A DNA stretch of 64,000 nucleotides from Canna indica (GCA_034359265.1 CP136892.1:88156001-88220000); one strand, 5' to 3'. Shown: positions 35,502 through 47,815, counted from the first letter of the stretch. Notes: generated by a model not told the origin, from the letters alone. A program made the numbers and translations.

Positions 35502-36539
35502 ATGAACAGCACTCTCATCGTTTGCCCCCAAATCGGGCCGATGTTGATGATGAACAGCAGCACGATCCTCCTCCCGTCCCCCAAATTCCCCAATCCGATG
35601 CTCCGTTTGCCGCCCTCCAAAACCAAGCAATGTGGATTTCGATGGCAATCCACCCGAACCCCCAAACCTAATCTCGCCGAGGTCCCAACGGACGATGATG
35701 GCATCCCCATCGAACACGTCAAGACCCTCGCCAAGTTCAACTCTCGCCACAACTGCATCCGCGTCCTCGACGTCTCCCGCCGCGCCGACCACCCCCTCGC
35801 CGGCTCCCGCCTCCTTCTCCTCGACCGCCCCGGCAATATCCACAGCATCTCCTTCCTCCTCAAGACCCTCACCACCACTTACTTCGACGTCTTCGCCACC
35901 CTCCCTCCCCTCCTCCCTCCCGGCGGCGGCCCCATTGGAGTTTTGGGATTCGGCGCCGGGTCGGCCGCCCGCCTCATCCTCAGTCTCTACCCGGACGACG
36001 CGGCACCTGTCAGGGAAATCCACGGCTGGGAGTTGGACCCCTCCGTGATCGCTGTCGCTCGCGAGTTCTTCGGACTGACGAAGCTCGAGAGACAGCACCG
36101 AGGCAGGCTCTTGGTCTATATCGGCGACGCACTCGAGGCGGAGGTTGAGGGCGGCTTCGCAGGCATCCTCGTAGACCTCTTCTCCAAGGGGAGCGTGATA
36201 CCGGAGCTTCAAGACCCGAAGACCTGGAAGAAACTGCGAAGCAGGCTGCGGGTAGGGGGCCGAATAATGGTGAACTGCGGCGGGAGGTGCGTGGAGGCGG
36301 AGGATCCGCGCCGGGACGGGGATGTGGTGAGGAAGGAGACGCTGAGGGCGATGGAGCAAGTGTTCGCCGACCAGGTGTTTGTTTTAAATCTCGGGGGACT
36401 CGGGAGGAAGGAGGACAGTTGTCTGGCGCTGACGGGGACTATGCCGGACCTGGACGCCTGGAAGCGGGCGTTGCCGGTTGCAGAACTGAGGCGCTACGTT
36501 GACATGTGGGTTCCTGTTAAAGATGAGTTGAGGCAGTGA
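35502..36539 (+). CDS. Spermidine-synthase-like SAM-dependent methyltransferase, intronless
   Basis: The single exon gives 345 residues from the ATG at 35502. An upstream in-frame ATG at 35436 would add 22 residues of poor, A/T-rich composition, and an internal ATG at 35541 is also possible. The N-terminal 50 residues are Ser/Pro/Lys-rich and could be an organelle transit peptide (inference). The nucleotide-binding core is visible: GVLGFGAGSAARLIL (Gly-rich motif I), then IHGWELDPSVIAVAREFFGL, whose acidic Glu fits SAM ribose binding. Next come VYIGDALE and GILVDLFSKGSVIPELQDP, the post-II region characteristic of plant spermidine synthase-like methyltransferases. The later KKLRSRLRVGGRIMVN strand completes the Rossmann fold. 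The frame is GC-rich against an A/T-rich background. True polyamine synthase activity is not implied, and the substrate is unknown. Confidence 0.87.
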   Translation: MNSTLIVCPQIGPMLMMNSSTILLPSPKFPNPMLRLPPSKTKQCGFRWQSTRTPKPNLAEVPTDDDGIPIEHVKTLAKFNSRHNCIRVLDVSRRADHPLAGSRLLLLDRPGNIHSISFLLKTLTTTYFDVFATLPPLLPPGGGPIGVLGFGAGSAARLILSLYPDDAAPVREIHGWELDPSVIAVAREFFGLTKLERQHRGRLLVYIGDALEAEVEGGFAGILVDLFSKGSVIPELQDPKTWKKLRSRLRVGGRIMVNCGGRCVEAEDPRRDGDVVRKETLRAMEQVFADQVFVLNLGGLGRKEDSCLALTGTMPDLDAWKRALPVAELRRYVDMWVPVKDELRQ

Positions 36540-38503
36540 AGCAATTCCTTGTTGGCCTCTGCTCTCTTTCCTCGACATTCCGACGAACATAATTGCTGCA
36601 TCTCTTTCTTCGACTGTGGTTAGAAACTGAAATCTTATTCGCCCTTTATTCAAATCAAATATGTTTACATGAAAATTTTCTACATTGAGTAGATTTAAAT
36701 AATCAAATAATTTGATCATTAATTGTTGGAAACATAAACCCAAGAAAGTTTTTGATGATAGTGTAGCACATTCTCTTCTTCTGCAAATTATGATGTTATC
36801 TCACCATTTTTATCTTTCATCTAGTGCAGGTGCTTCTCCTGAACTATGATTGACGAGTAAAACTATACAAGATTGAACAATTGGAAAGATCAACTATTTA
36901 TGGAGTTGTTGGCACTCACTTTTTTCCACCCTTTGCATGTCATTTGGTGAGACTGCTCTTCTGCTTTTACTGCAGTGTCCTCCGAACTGGTTGTTGGCAA
37001 GCACCGAATTAACTTGAATTCTCCAACTCAACTCAACTCAACTATTATTATTATGCAGCATACTTTGATTGGTTGGGCTTCTTCTCCCAAATTCGGAGCA
37101 GCCCACTCTTCCAACAAGTGTTAATTTCCACCACTTCAATTCTCGAGACACTTTAGCTGCATTCTGAGTTTGCTGCCTATATTTATAATTTATCATTAGC
37201 TGTAGCCCATGCTGGTTCAATTCTATATATAATTATTAGATGTAGTGAAAAGATGAAATCACCGTTGTTAATTAGGAGGCTGTGGAAGGGATTGTATGGC
37301 CATGGCCAGAAGGCTCACCATTCCTCTGCTACTTGTGAATTGTGATGAGCTATTATGTGCTCTCCTTTTCGTGCATTAGTACACTCCCACGTTCTCTTCA
37401 AGGCTTCTTGCTTCCGAGTCAAATTGGTAAAGTGGTATAAACCATACAATCGTCAACAAGAATTACACGGAATCAACAAAGGATTTATAGCGTTGATCTT
37501 AAATTTAATTAGAGGGAGCTTTATAGATTGTAGGAGTTCAGACTCATCAATCTCGAATAAGTATAATTAGAATATTTTATATGCTTATCTCATCATGGAC
37601 AAATTGTTTAGTGATACATAAGGAGCTTGTCAGAGGGGGAGGTGTTTTTTGGACTGCTTCACGAATGTTCAGAAAATAAGTTGGGCATGCAAGTATCTTA
37701 ACGATTAATTTGTGGCTGAAACATTCTGGCTTGATATATATATTTTTTATGTACTTGTATCCTGGTTGTTCTTGAATTCAATGCAAATTAATTTTTTTTC
37801 TAAAATCTGTGTAGTTTATTTTATATTTAAAATAAACAAAAAGTAGCTTGAGAATTCATTCATGTATTGCTTATTTTGTGTCTACTACATATATACGCGA
37901 ACATGATGGACTAGCAAGTTTGAGAAAGTTGTTGTCCATATATCTTCAATTTCCATGGTCATTGGTACATTGATTTGCTGATTGATTTTTTGTCTCAAAC
38001 TATGTTTTTGATAATTAAGCCTAGAAGAATTGCCATATATAATTAATGATATCAAAGACATTCAAAATTGAGAAACTATTCTGTAATTGCATGACATGCA
38101 TGACATGTCGAAAGCGAAAGAAAAGCAGTAGACTATCCGTCTTGGGTTTCGGTCAATTGACAATATATTTTAATCTCTTGGAAGTACCATCATCGATGCA
38201 TCTTTTTCTTTTTCGATCCATGCACATTGCATGGGCATGCCTGGGCTGGAAAATAAATATATTAATTATATATGTGATCTCCATGTATAAAATGATTAAA
38301 GTTAGCAAAGACAGAGATATTGAGTTGTGTGAAAAGTAGAAGATATGTCGTGGGCAGGCACAAAATCTCTAGCTAGTTTCAATCTCGATTTTGTCAAATC
38401 ACTCATATCAATCTCATCTAGCTACTCCAGCCCTTGCTGTTATTATATATAATTGATAATGCAGTGTCTCTTCAATGGCGCCCTTCGTGTGTGTATATAT
38501 ATA
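36540..38503. other. Gene-free spacer
   Basis: 3' UTR of the methyltransferase at the left, then ordinary A/T-rich sequence. Open frames at 37355-37570 and 38046-38339 show no family resemblance and no splice context. I see nothing else. Confidence 0.4.
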
Positions 38504-39019
38504 CAGTAATTTTTTAAAAAAATTATAATATAAAATTTTAAAATTTTCAAAATTAAAATATAGTATTTAAACTTTTTAAAATCAAAATCAAAATTTAAAA
38601 ATATCTAAAATATTATTATACTAAAACTATTTAATGCGATCATTTTGATTATGAAAATTTATTTTAAAATTTAAAAAAATCATAATAAGTGATTGTAATT
38701 TTTTTATAATTTTAGGATGCATTTTCTTAATTAAAATAGTCAATTGAAACTCTTGAAAATAATATTTGACCATGAAAATATATCTTAAAATTTTTAAAAA
38801 AATTTTAAAATTAAATTTTCATTCATTAATTTAAAATTATTGTGATTGTTTAAAAGATTTTAAGATGTATTTTTATAATTAAAATGATCATTTTAAATAA
38901 TTTTAGTATAATAATATTTTGAATATTTTTCGAATATAATTTTGATTTTAAAAATTTTAATTATTATATTCTAATTTTGGAAATTTTAAAATTTTATATT
39001 TTGGTTGAGAAAAAACCTG
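38504..39019. mobile_element. A/T-rich foldback (MITE-like) element
   Basis: CAGTAATTTTTT at the left end and AAAAAACCTG at the right are imperfect terminal inverted repeats. The 516-base interior is almost pure A/T and largely self-complementary (for example TAATATAAAATTTTAAAATTTTC on the left mirrored on the right). Flanks are (TA)n on both sides, so a target duplication cannot be told from the microsatellite. Confidence 0.6.
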
Positions 39020-40530
39020 ATATATATATACACACAAAGTGAATTGAAATGGAAATATCATGCTATATAGATATTTATTGACGGATGGATGGATCATTCA
39101 GTAGTAGTGCTATATATATATAGAGGTTTACTGTCTGAAAATAATAAATAATATGAAATTTGGTTAGTAGATTTGAAGGCAGAATATTATATGTAGCGAA
39201 GTGAGCATGTGTGATGATTAATTATTCGGGGCAAACCTAGGGGTTGGTATAGTAGTCTTCTCCTATGCAAGCAAGCATGTCAAGCTGTCCAATGAAGATG
39301 CATGCCTTCTGTGAATATATAATTGATCAGTAAAGTGGATAATATGTATATATGTGACCAATATTGCATCTTACTTTTTAACTCTTGGTTGCAAGTGAGT
39401 GTACGTGGCTGGCTGCCCGTGTCCAGTTGATGTTTAGTTGCATTCATTCTTGCAGACACACAAGCAGCAATGTAAAGCCTGCTCTCGTGCTTCTATATAT
39501 GTAGACTAATTGAGAGAATTGTTAACGTAGATTGCATACCTAGCTAGTGCATGTACATGAGCTGAGACGACTGAGCTGAGTAGCTGACTAGTGTGTGAGT
39601 GAGGTGCGTGCTATATATGACTATTGCCGGCCTAGCTAGCTAGCTAGTGACTACAGCCAGTCTGTATAGGCATGTGGGTGGGGCATCCATGCATATATAC
39701 AAGTTAATATAGTGTTGTACTGATCGATCATGAATAGTTTTCAATTATACGTATAGTGATGGCTTTGACGGGGGACACAAGTACCAGGAAATTGTTACCT
39801 TTCAGTGGCATCATGGTCCTTGTTCTTGACATAGCAAGATTATGCTAGCTTGTGATAAACAAGGTTCAAGGCAACCTAGTTAATCATAATTCACAGTCTT
39901 TCTTTTTCTTCCTGCAGCAGTGCAGCTACAGAATCAGTGTATATATACTATATATACTATATATATATTAGACAGCGAGAGAGACCAGAGCCAAATCGTT
40001 TTGAATTTTCATTGTAAATTTATCTTCCTAAAGCATTAGTTTAAGCAACGAAAGAAATGAACAAATTACTTCTGACCGGCTATAATATAATTGGCGTTGG
40101 CTTCTAGCAAACCATATTTTTATTCATTAAAATCAAATCACTTTAGCTTCCACCTTAATTAAATTTGCTCCTATCAACTCCTAGATGACATGTACACTTG
40201 ATATTGTGCAGCAACAACACTAGCTTGAGCTTCACCTACTATACCTACTTCAAAACATTGAAACGCCCAGTTGTAATAGTTTTCGTTCGATCACCACGAC
40301 TCTAGTGCTATAGCCATCATGCATCTTGATCTTTACTAGACGAGTAAGATTCTCTAGCTAGATCATAGCTAGGTGAGATAATTCAGAATAGTAGCTAGCA
40401 ATGGTGTACGTCCTTTCTCACGTTGGTGTGTTGTGACGTGCCATTTGTACTAGCTAGCTAGTAGACCTCCAACGATGATCGATATGCAAGAATTAACCAT
40501 TATAATATATAGCGGATAGATGGAGGCTTA
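39020..40530. other. Gene-free spacer
   Basis: Ordinary A/T-rich sequence with CTAGCTAGCTAG runs. No coding, RNA or element signal was recognised. Confidence 0.4.
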
Positions 40531-40544
40531 ATTAATTAGTTCAA

Positions 40545-41635
40545 AGGTTTTCTCAAACTCGTCAACTCGCGGGATCCAACACCTCCATCCTCACGGACAA
40601 TTGGCTTTTTTTGAAAGTTCCATAAGTTTTAAATTAATTTTTTAAAACATAAATTTAATTGATAACACAAAGTACGTGGATTGCCCGGTTGACGACCAAA
40701 CTTGAAATATGGATGCCTGCATTAATGCCTTTGGCCCGGTGTTGTCGAAATCACCCAACCTTTGTTCCTTTTGTCAAACCTCCCAAACCATTGACCACCT
40801 CTTCTTTGAATGCTCTCATGCCTCTCATATTTGATTGCTACTTGGCCAGAAATCGAATTTTAACTTTTCCTTTCGAAATAATTGGAGGCTTGGTGATTGG
40901 CTCAACCCCTCCCCCTCCTCCCATAAATCATCATGGTTTCTTACATTTATCACCAATACTTGTTGGTTCCCATGATTCACCGGAAATGAGTGGGTATTCA
41001 AGGCTAGGCAACCTACCCCTTGCATAGTAATTCGGATCCTCGTATTTTCTCATAATTATATAAGACAAATGTTACATGAGGGCAATATCATTCACTCCCC
41101 CCAACTGATCAATTGGATTCCTCCAACACCGGGTGTACTCAAAATAAACTATGATGCATCTCTATTGGATTTTGCAGGCAGAATAGGATTTGTGCTTCGT
41201 GATTCAAACGATAATTGCCTCTCAACCACGAGCTTCTACCTTGAGGGTAACTCCCCCCTTATCCTTGAAGCTCATGCCGTTCGCGCAGCTCTGCAATTTG
41301 TCGTCGCTCAAGACCTTCCCTCGTTTGTAATTGAGTCGGACTCCAAGACATCGAGGGATGTTATTAATAGGGCATCAGAATCGCCTTAGTCTATTTCGGC
41401 CTTAGTGGCTGATATTTTTTTTGCTTAATTTTGTCTGTAATGTTGAAGGCTTCTCATTTTATTTTCAAGACGCAAACAAAGCTGCCCATTGAACAGCAAA
41501 TCGTGCGAGGCTATGTAAGGACGAGAGGGTTTGGTCCTCCCTTCGTCCTCTTGAGCTTGTCGATATTTTATATGATGATATTTTTGGGCTTGACTTTCGT
41601 TGACTTTAATATAGTTTCTACTTCCCGGGAAAAAA
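40545..41635 (+). mobile_element. 5'-truncated LINE retrotransposon with 14-bp target duplication
   Basis: The insertion is flanked by the identical 14-mer ATTAATTAGTTCAA at 40531-40544 and 41636-41649. It ends in a short A-tract after CTTCCCGGG, as plant LINEs do. Remnants of the reverse-transcriptase zinc-binding domain are readable near 40755-40830 (CSFCQTSQTIDHLFFEC). An RNase H-like domain is at about 41069-41389 (LKINYDASLLD, GFVLRDSNDN, EAHAVRAALQF, VIESDSK). The frames are broken and the reverse transcriptase itself is missing, so the copy is dead. Confidence 0.88.
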
Positions 41636-41649
41636 ATTAATTAGTTCAA

Positions 41650-44145
41650 CGAAGACAAATTTTCTTTTGCTCGCCACAAGGTGCTTTCGGACATAGACGT
41701 GGACAATACTATTAATGGTATCGTCTATGTGCATAATTCATGATCACTTGTTAGTCTCCAAGATCAATATATTATATATAGGTCGAGCAACATATCACGA
41801 TATATTATAATTCATGACCTAGAACCTCATCCTTAATATACTAAAGCAACGAAAGCATTTATTTTGTCACGGATAATGACATAGCCTTTTTTATGATTAA
41901 TTTTATATTCGATGTCAACGAGTACACAAACCATGAGAAGGTACGAGTAATTTTGAAACTTCAAAAGTATACCTTCATATAATTTCTTTATTCTTTTAAA
42001 ATAATTAATCAGTATGATCTAACTCTGCATGTAAGAGCTAATTAACTATTTTTTAAGTTTATTTTTTGTTTATGCATGCTATCTTCCTTTATAATATACG
42101 GAGAGGATATATATTTGGTCATCTTATAAATTCTGATTTTGTTAATTTTGAAAATAAATATAAATGATGTTTTCATAGGAGAGTGGAATAAAGTAGATAA
42201 TTTCCATGGAGCATATAATAATTATTTTTTAAGGACAAATTACTTGTAAGAGCCTAATTATCTATAGTTAAATTGTATATTACGACACGACATTTTAGGC
42301 ATTTTAAGTATAACAAAAAAGGCACAATTAATGTTGTATAAATATATGTCAAAATATTGTCGTGACAGTGTGACATAGCAAGCAAGAGTGACAAGCCATA
42401 ATAAGATATGTTTTTCTTATAGAAGAAATTATTATTATGAATTTGGCCGACTTCGTAGAAATTCTCATGGAGCCTTATATAAAAATAAATTTAGCATTAT
42501 TAAGATTAAACCTAAAACAGAAAAAACTTATGATGCTAAAGAATGAACATAACACTTTCATTTTAAGTTCACTCATAAGAATGCTACGTTCAATAATTCC
42601 TATAGAGCTAATTAAAGCTCCATAGTAATTGGTTTCTTTTCTTACTCTTCGTCGTCCTCCCTTCTTTGTTTAGCTACCTTCTTCTATACCCTCACAACCT
42701 CCTCTTTCCTCGTGCTTACATCCTCCTCATCGCCTCCATAGGAGGAGCACGAGAAGTAGAAATGGAAAATAAATATATAATTTGTTATGTCATGTCACAA
42801 CATAACATTTATATGTTTTAAAGTGTTCCGGACGGCAAATCACTAAATGCTTTGATTTGATATGTTTGTACAAAGTTGTTTTATTACAATTGAAATATAA
42901 TCTGTTTTTTAGTTATATAGGGTGGAATTTTTAAAACAATTCATTTACTGTTCTCCCTTCTGTTCGTGTTCGATTTTTCTCATTTATTATTCTCACTTCC
43001 AAATGCATTTGGTATACGGAGGGAGGGCTCGATCCACAATGTAGATCGTGTGATCTTAACATTGCAGAATGCAGATGATTCAACAAATTAATTTACAGCA
43101 CTGTATTTAATTATATTGGTCATAATAAATATTCCATATTTTTTCGTGGATGAACCCTAAACCTATATTTGACTATATTTGGTGCACGGAAGGAATAGTA
43201 CCCTCCATGTCCGTTCATGTTAAAAAAAAATGAGCATGGTCGATCAATTACCCACAGCCATGTATATATTTCTTCTACACATACCAGTGCTGTGCGCTTG
43301 GAATATCTTTCATTATTTGTATATAGCTTAATTAGCGTTGGTATGTTGTGCTTCGATCAATTCTTCTTCTCGCCCTTTTTCTGCCTCCAGCTTGGCGTCC
43401 CTACTTTGTTCACCTCCACAGCCTCCCTCTCCACAAAGTAAAGGGCTTTCGTGGTCTCTCGATCATACACATCTTTGATTAATTCTTGCCTGCAGATAAC
43501 CAGCAGTTTCTTCGATTCGAGAGAAAACTCACAAATAAGCGTATTTTAAACTAAGATCTCTCGATCGATCAGCGCGCAGTTGCTTGGATCTTGACTTCCA
43601 TCGACCTTTGGCTCTGAAGATATATCGATCGATCGCCTGCAGGCAGTCAGACATCAGGTAGACCTGCTTTACTTCCTTTTTCTCTTGCTCGCTCAGTCAT
43701 ATATTATGTGTCATGTTAAGTTGATTAAAGCATAAATCAGCATCATAGGAGTATGTGCACAAATCTATATCCGAGGAGCGAGGTTGATTCGGTGCTGATC
43801 GACCTTGGTATATATGCATGTATATCGAACAACTTAATTACTTCGATCGATCGATCGATCAAATCTCTAGCTGAAAAGCTTCCGAATTGAGATTTAAAAC
43901 AAGTACAGATCTGTTTTCGATTTCTGAAACCCTAGCTAGCTAGCCCTGAAAAGATCGCGGCAATTTAATTTCACATACACATTATTAATTAGCTTGCTCA
44001 TATCAGATCATCAAATTAATGAAAGATCACATATAGCTGAGGTTGTCGGATTAATTTAATTTGTTGTATCTGTGATTAATTAATACATATGTGGATCGAT
44101 CGATCGATCTTGATGCAGCAGCTAAAAATAGCTATATATTTATAT
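41650..44145. other. Spacer and leader of the LBD gene
   Basis: A/T-rich spacer. From about 43480 a pyrimidine-rich leader begins, with GATCGATC microsatellites at 43561, 43847-43860 and 44095. A plausible 5' UTR intron runs from a donor at 43658 (ATCAG|GTAGAC) to an acceptor at 44118 (TTGATGCAG). These leader features are inferred. Confidence 0.4.
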
Positions 44146-44754
44146 ATGGCGTCGTCGTCAAGTACGAGTACAAGTAGTTGTGGTTGCTTCAACTCCCCTT
44201 GCGCCGCCTGCAAGTTTCTAAGAAGGAAATGCCTGGCTGGGTGCATCTTTGCACCTTATTTTCGACCGGAGGAACCGCACAAGTTTGCCAACGTGCACAA
44301 GATCTTCGGTGCCAGCAATGTGGCCAAGCTGCTCAACGAGTTGCTGCCTCACCAGCGGGAGGACGCCGTCAACTCGTTGGCCTACGAGGCGGAAGCCCGG
44401 GTGAAGGACCCCGTCTACGGCTGCGTCGGTGCCATCTCAGTCCTCCAACGCCACCTCCAAAAGCTTCAGAAGGAGCTCGATGCCGCCAACGCCCACCTCC
44501 TCCGCTATGCCAACATGGGCTTGCCCCTTCCTCCTAATAACTTATACAGTGGAGGAGACCCATTGACAACGTCCCATCACGCTTCGTCGTCGTCGTCGTC
44601 GTCGTCGTCCATGGTGCAGGCTGCGCCGCCTAATTATCCTCCGCCATGGCCGACGTGCACCAACATCTTTTCAGGTACTGATGATCAAAGCAACGACATC
44701 GATATTCATACAAGTGGAGATCATATCATAAAAGGAGAAGAGAGCAGCTTGTGA
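44146..44754 (+). CDS. LOB-domain (LBD) transcription factor, RAMOSA2-like, class I
   Basis: LBD proteins are plant-specific nuclear DNA-binding factors that shape boundaries and lateral organs. The single coding exon gives 202 residues. The ATG at 44146 is preferred over an in-frame one at 44089 because MASSSS directly precedes the family domain. The C-block zinc motif is complete: C19-X2-C22-X6-C29-X3-C33. The GAS block follows (FANVHKIFGASNVAKLLNEL) with the DPVYGCVG motif, and then the LX6LX3LX6L coiled coil (ISVLQRHLQKLQKELDAANA). The stretch LLPHQREDAVNSLAYEAEAR with VKDPVYGCVGAISVLQR is very close to maize RAMOSA2 and Arabidopsis LOB/ASL4 as I remember them. The tail is Ser-rich (a TCG repeat encodes about nine serines) and Pro-rich. 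Confidence 0.93.
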   Translation: MASSSSTSTSSCGCFNSPCAACKFLRRKCLAGCIFAPYFRPEEPHKFANVHKIFGASNVAKLLNELLPHQREDAVNSLAYEAEARVKDPVYGCVGAISVLQRHLQKLQKELDAANAHLLRYANMGLPLPPNNLYSGGDPLTTSHHASSSSSSSSSMVQAAPPNYPPPWPTCTNIFSGTDDQSNDIDIHTSGDHIIKGEESSL

Positions 44755-46099
44755 ACTGATACAATTATTAGTGATGATGGTATAACTCGCTTGCTTGCTA
44801 AGCTAGCTAGCTACATGAAAATAAATTAATAAGACTTAATTAATTGGATCCTAATATATTTATGTATATGTTTTGTTATGTTGCAAACGCAATTTAGAAA
44901 TCTTAATTAATTAAGTACGATATATATATAATATATGCCTGTACCTTGTTAGAGAGAATTAATTAATTACTTATTGCCCATTAATATTCAATTATTCATA
45001 TATCTAAGACCTATCTACCCTATATTATTTAGTTGAATTGGTTTGGTTTTAAATTAATTCCCAGAATTAATTAGTTGCAGGTTTGAAGGATTATATATTT
45101 CCATAGATGTGTATATACATTCGATGATATATAGATGCATCATTATCTATATTTCTGATTTTTTGGGGGGACATTTCTCTTGATTAACAAACAATTAATA
45201 GTTGTAATTTGCATAATTGACACAAATATCTTAGTACATGTTTACAAATTATAGTATTATATATATATAGGTATTTTTCCTTAATTTTATTTAAGTTCCA
45301 ATTTTGTTAGAGAATATATATATATATATACACTGGTTGAGTAATTAATTATTAGGTTTCACTTTATTTTAATCTTTGTAGTTTTCATTTAAAATTCATT
45401 TTCAACATTTAGAAACATCAAAATATTTTTTATAATATGTAATTTAATCTTATTCTAATATTTTTGTTTTAGTATCATGCGCTCATATATGGACAAAAAC
45501 ACATTTGTTTGGCGAGCCTAATTAAAGTAGAAGTTGAGTTGCTGTTGAGCCACTAGTAGCTTAATTAAATATACTTAATCCTTAGTTGTAGCGTAATTAA
45601 AATTATTTTTTTAAAAATAAAAGTTTGGAGCCAGTAGCCAAAGAAAAGCTACTCAAGAATATATGCTTGGATTTGCATGAAATTAACATATATAAAGTAG
45701 AAATGATGAAGGCACAACCAGATATGCATATTTTGCCTATCTTTTCGTCCAATTAATATATTTTTGCTTATCTAAGGTGTAGCACTAGTACATTTAATAT
45801 ATAGTGTAGTCTTTTTGGTTATCATGCAATGAAGAGCTGCACAACTGTTGGCACTGTACAAGAGCGTGCGTGCATGATTGCTTTATCTGAGAAAAAATCT
45901 CCATGCTAGATATTTTGCCATTTTACAGTTTACACTACTCACTTAAATTAAGATGATAGGTCATCGTGCATCACTCTCGTAGAAATGAAATCAAATGTAC
46001 GACCGAATTTACCTAAGTGCATGGGGGAACAATTAAGAGATGATGACCCAATGTACTGACACAAAATTAATTTAATTTAGTTGTCATTGCGAACTCCTA
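44755..46099. other. Gene-free spacer after the LBD gene
   Basis: 3' UTR and A/T-rich spacer with several (AT)n runs. Nothing else was recognised. Confidence 0.4.
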
Positions 46100-46998
46100 G
46101 GTGTTTGGTTGCCCGCGAGTACAAATACTGTAAAAATTTATTTGCATACAAAAATAAATATCTGTAAATAAATTTTACAACCTATCATTTGATTACCCGT
46201 AATTAGAGTTACAATTTCTATTTGCAAGCGTTTGATTGGTCGCAAATGAAAGTTGTAATTACACTTGCAATTTGCATCTTCATATCTAGATCTAGTAATT
46301 TTAACACGATATGATATAAGGGTGGCAATTTTTGGCCCGGTCCGATAGCTCGACCCGACGCAGCACGAAAAAATCGAGTTCGATTCGATTTTTATTGGGT
46401 TTCAGGCCATTACGGGCCGACCCGATAAGGCCAATCCTTTATCGTCCCAGGTTGGCATAGCTCGATAGCTCGATAAACACTTAGGACCGGTATTAGCGAG
46501 TTTAAAATTCATTAATTATTAGATTTAAACTCGATTTTAAGTATTTTTAGTGATATCGGGCTAAATGGATCGAGCACGAATTTTTTCGAACCAGGTCAAA
46601 AACTTAGGCCTGATACGATTTGCTAGACCTAGTCTGATAAATTAATAATTTTTAATTTTTGTATAATACTAAAAATATATTTAAAAAAATCTATCAAACA
46701 TATCTAAAATCCGACACTACCATCGCGTTCAACGCGCGAAAATTTGCAATTTTAATATTTATCCTATCTCCACCCGACGACTCTAACCTGCCAAAATTAA
46801 TTATTTTTTAATATTTAAATTATTATATTTATAATCCGTAATCTTGTATTGAGAATTTTTTGGATTGCAATTTCATTTGCGATCTGGAAATGTTAATAAA
46901 AATACAAATTGCAACTAATAAATGATATTTTATAATCAACCAAATAAATTTATTATTTAAAAACTGCAACTATTTGAATTCGTGGACAACCAAACTCC
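46100..46998. mobile_element. Inverted-repeat DNA element, Tourist/Harbinger-like termini, with a nested hAT-like fragment
   Basis: The left end GGTGTTTGGTTGCCCGCGAG is mirrored by the right end CTCGTGGACAACCAAACTCC-type sequence. The inverted match covers about 28 bases with a few differences. TTTGCAATTTGCA-like motifs recur inside both flanks. GGTGTTTGGTT resembles PIF/Harbinger-Tourist termini. The adjoining trinucleotides (CTA and CCA) differ at one base, so the target duplication is uncertain. From 46320 the core contains GGGTGGCAATTTTTGGCCCGG and CGGGCC-rich sequence like the hAT element at 4792, but with no matching right end. Confidence 0.55.
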
Positions 46999-47815
46999 CC
47001 ATGTATGCGTGCGTGAAGTGCAGTAAATATATCCTCTAGCTACTTGATTACGAATAAAATTTCATAAAGTGAGACGCATGTCGGCCAAGCAAACTAACTT
47101 GATAATTTAAATTACATGCAAAAAGTTGGTCAAAAGTAGATGAAAGAGAAAGATCAAAAGTCAGATTTGAAGGGCCGGCCATTCTTCCTTAGATTGGTTC
47201 TCTTGCATAGCCTGCCCGGTCCCCACACTGAATATATGGACTTGTTGGCAACCCGGGACCGTTAAAACTTATCATATGCTTACACGTAGCAATTTGAGGG
47301 CAGAGAGGACCTTCGATTGGATTTCCATCTCCACCGCCAGGCAAGGGCGTCATGGTAAATTGGTAACCTGCGGCGCTGCCTGCTGAAACCTGGGAATTTT
47401 CAAGTTAGATGAATTCCAACTAAACACTGAGTTTGAAACATTATATGTAAGAAGCAATGTTGACAGTGGAACCCTGTCTTTATGCTTTCACTATTTGCAA
47501 GTCCAAGTAGCAGGAGGCTCCAAGCATGAGCTTCATGCATGCCATCAGTTGTTACCTATATCTGAATAGTTGATATCTGTTCTATGTAAATATTGCTCGA
47601 AAGTGCTTGTAAAAACGAATACAATCCAACTCCAGTATCTAATTGGCTGATACCAACACCCAATTTTCCAACTAGGTTTCTGGCCTGTAGGTTGTATCAG
47701 ACTGTATCATCTTCAAAAGCTATCAAAAAATTGTCAAAAATGTACAACAGTGCAAGGCAAAAGGTAAAACACTCTAAATGTAGCATACAAATAAATTACA
47801 GGAGTGGATTTTAGG
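46999..47815. other. Spacer downstream of RST1
   Basis: The right part is presumably the RST1 3' UTR on the minus strand. The plus-strand frame at 47593-47814 has no family resemblance. Nothing else was recognised. Confidence 0.4.

Noticed and set aside
35418..36359. 313-codon open frame on the minus strand
   Set aside because: It is the antisense shadow of the GC-rich methyltransferase exon; it has low-complexity Glu/Gly/Ala composition and no family resemblance.
38046..38339. 97-codon open frame in the spacer
   Set aside because: No homology recognised, A/T-rich codons and no neighbouring exon-like sequence.
41693..41732. Hairpin with arms ACATAGACG and CGTCTATGT
   Set aside because: Nine-base arms are too short for a miRNA precursor and no repeat context was found.
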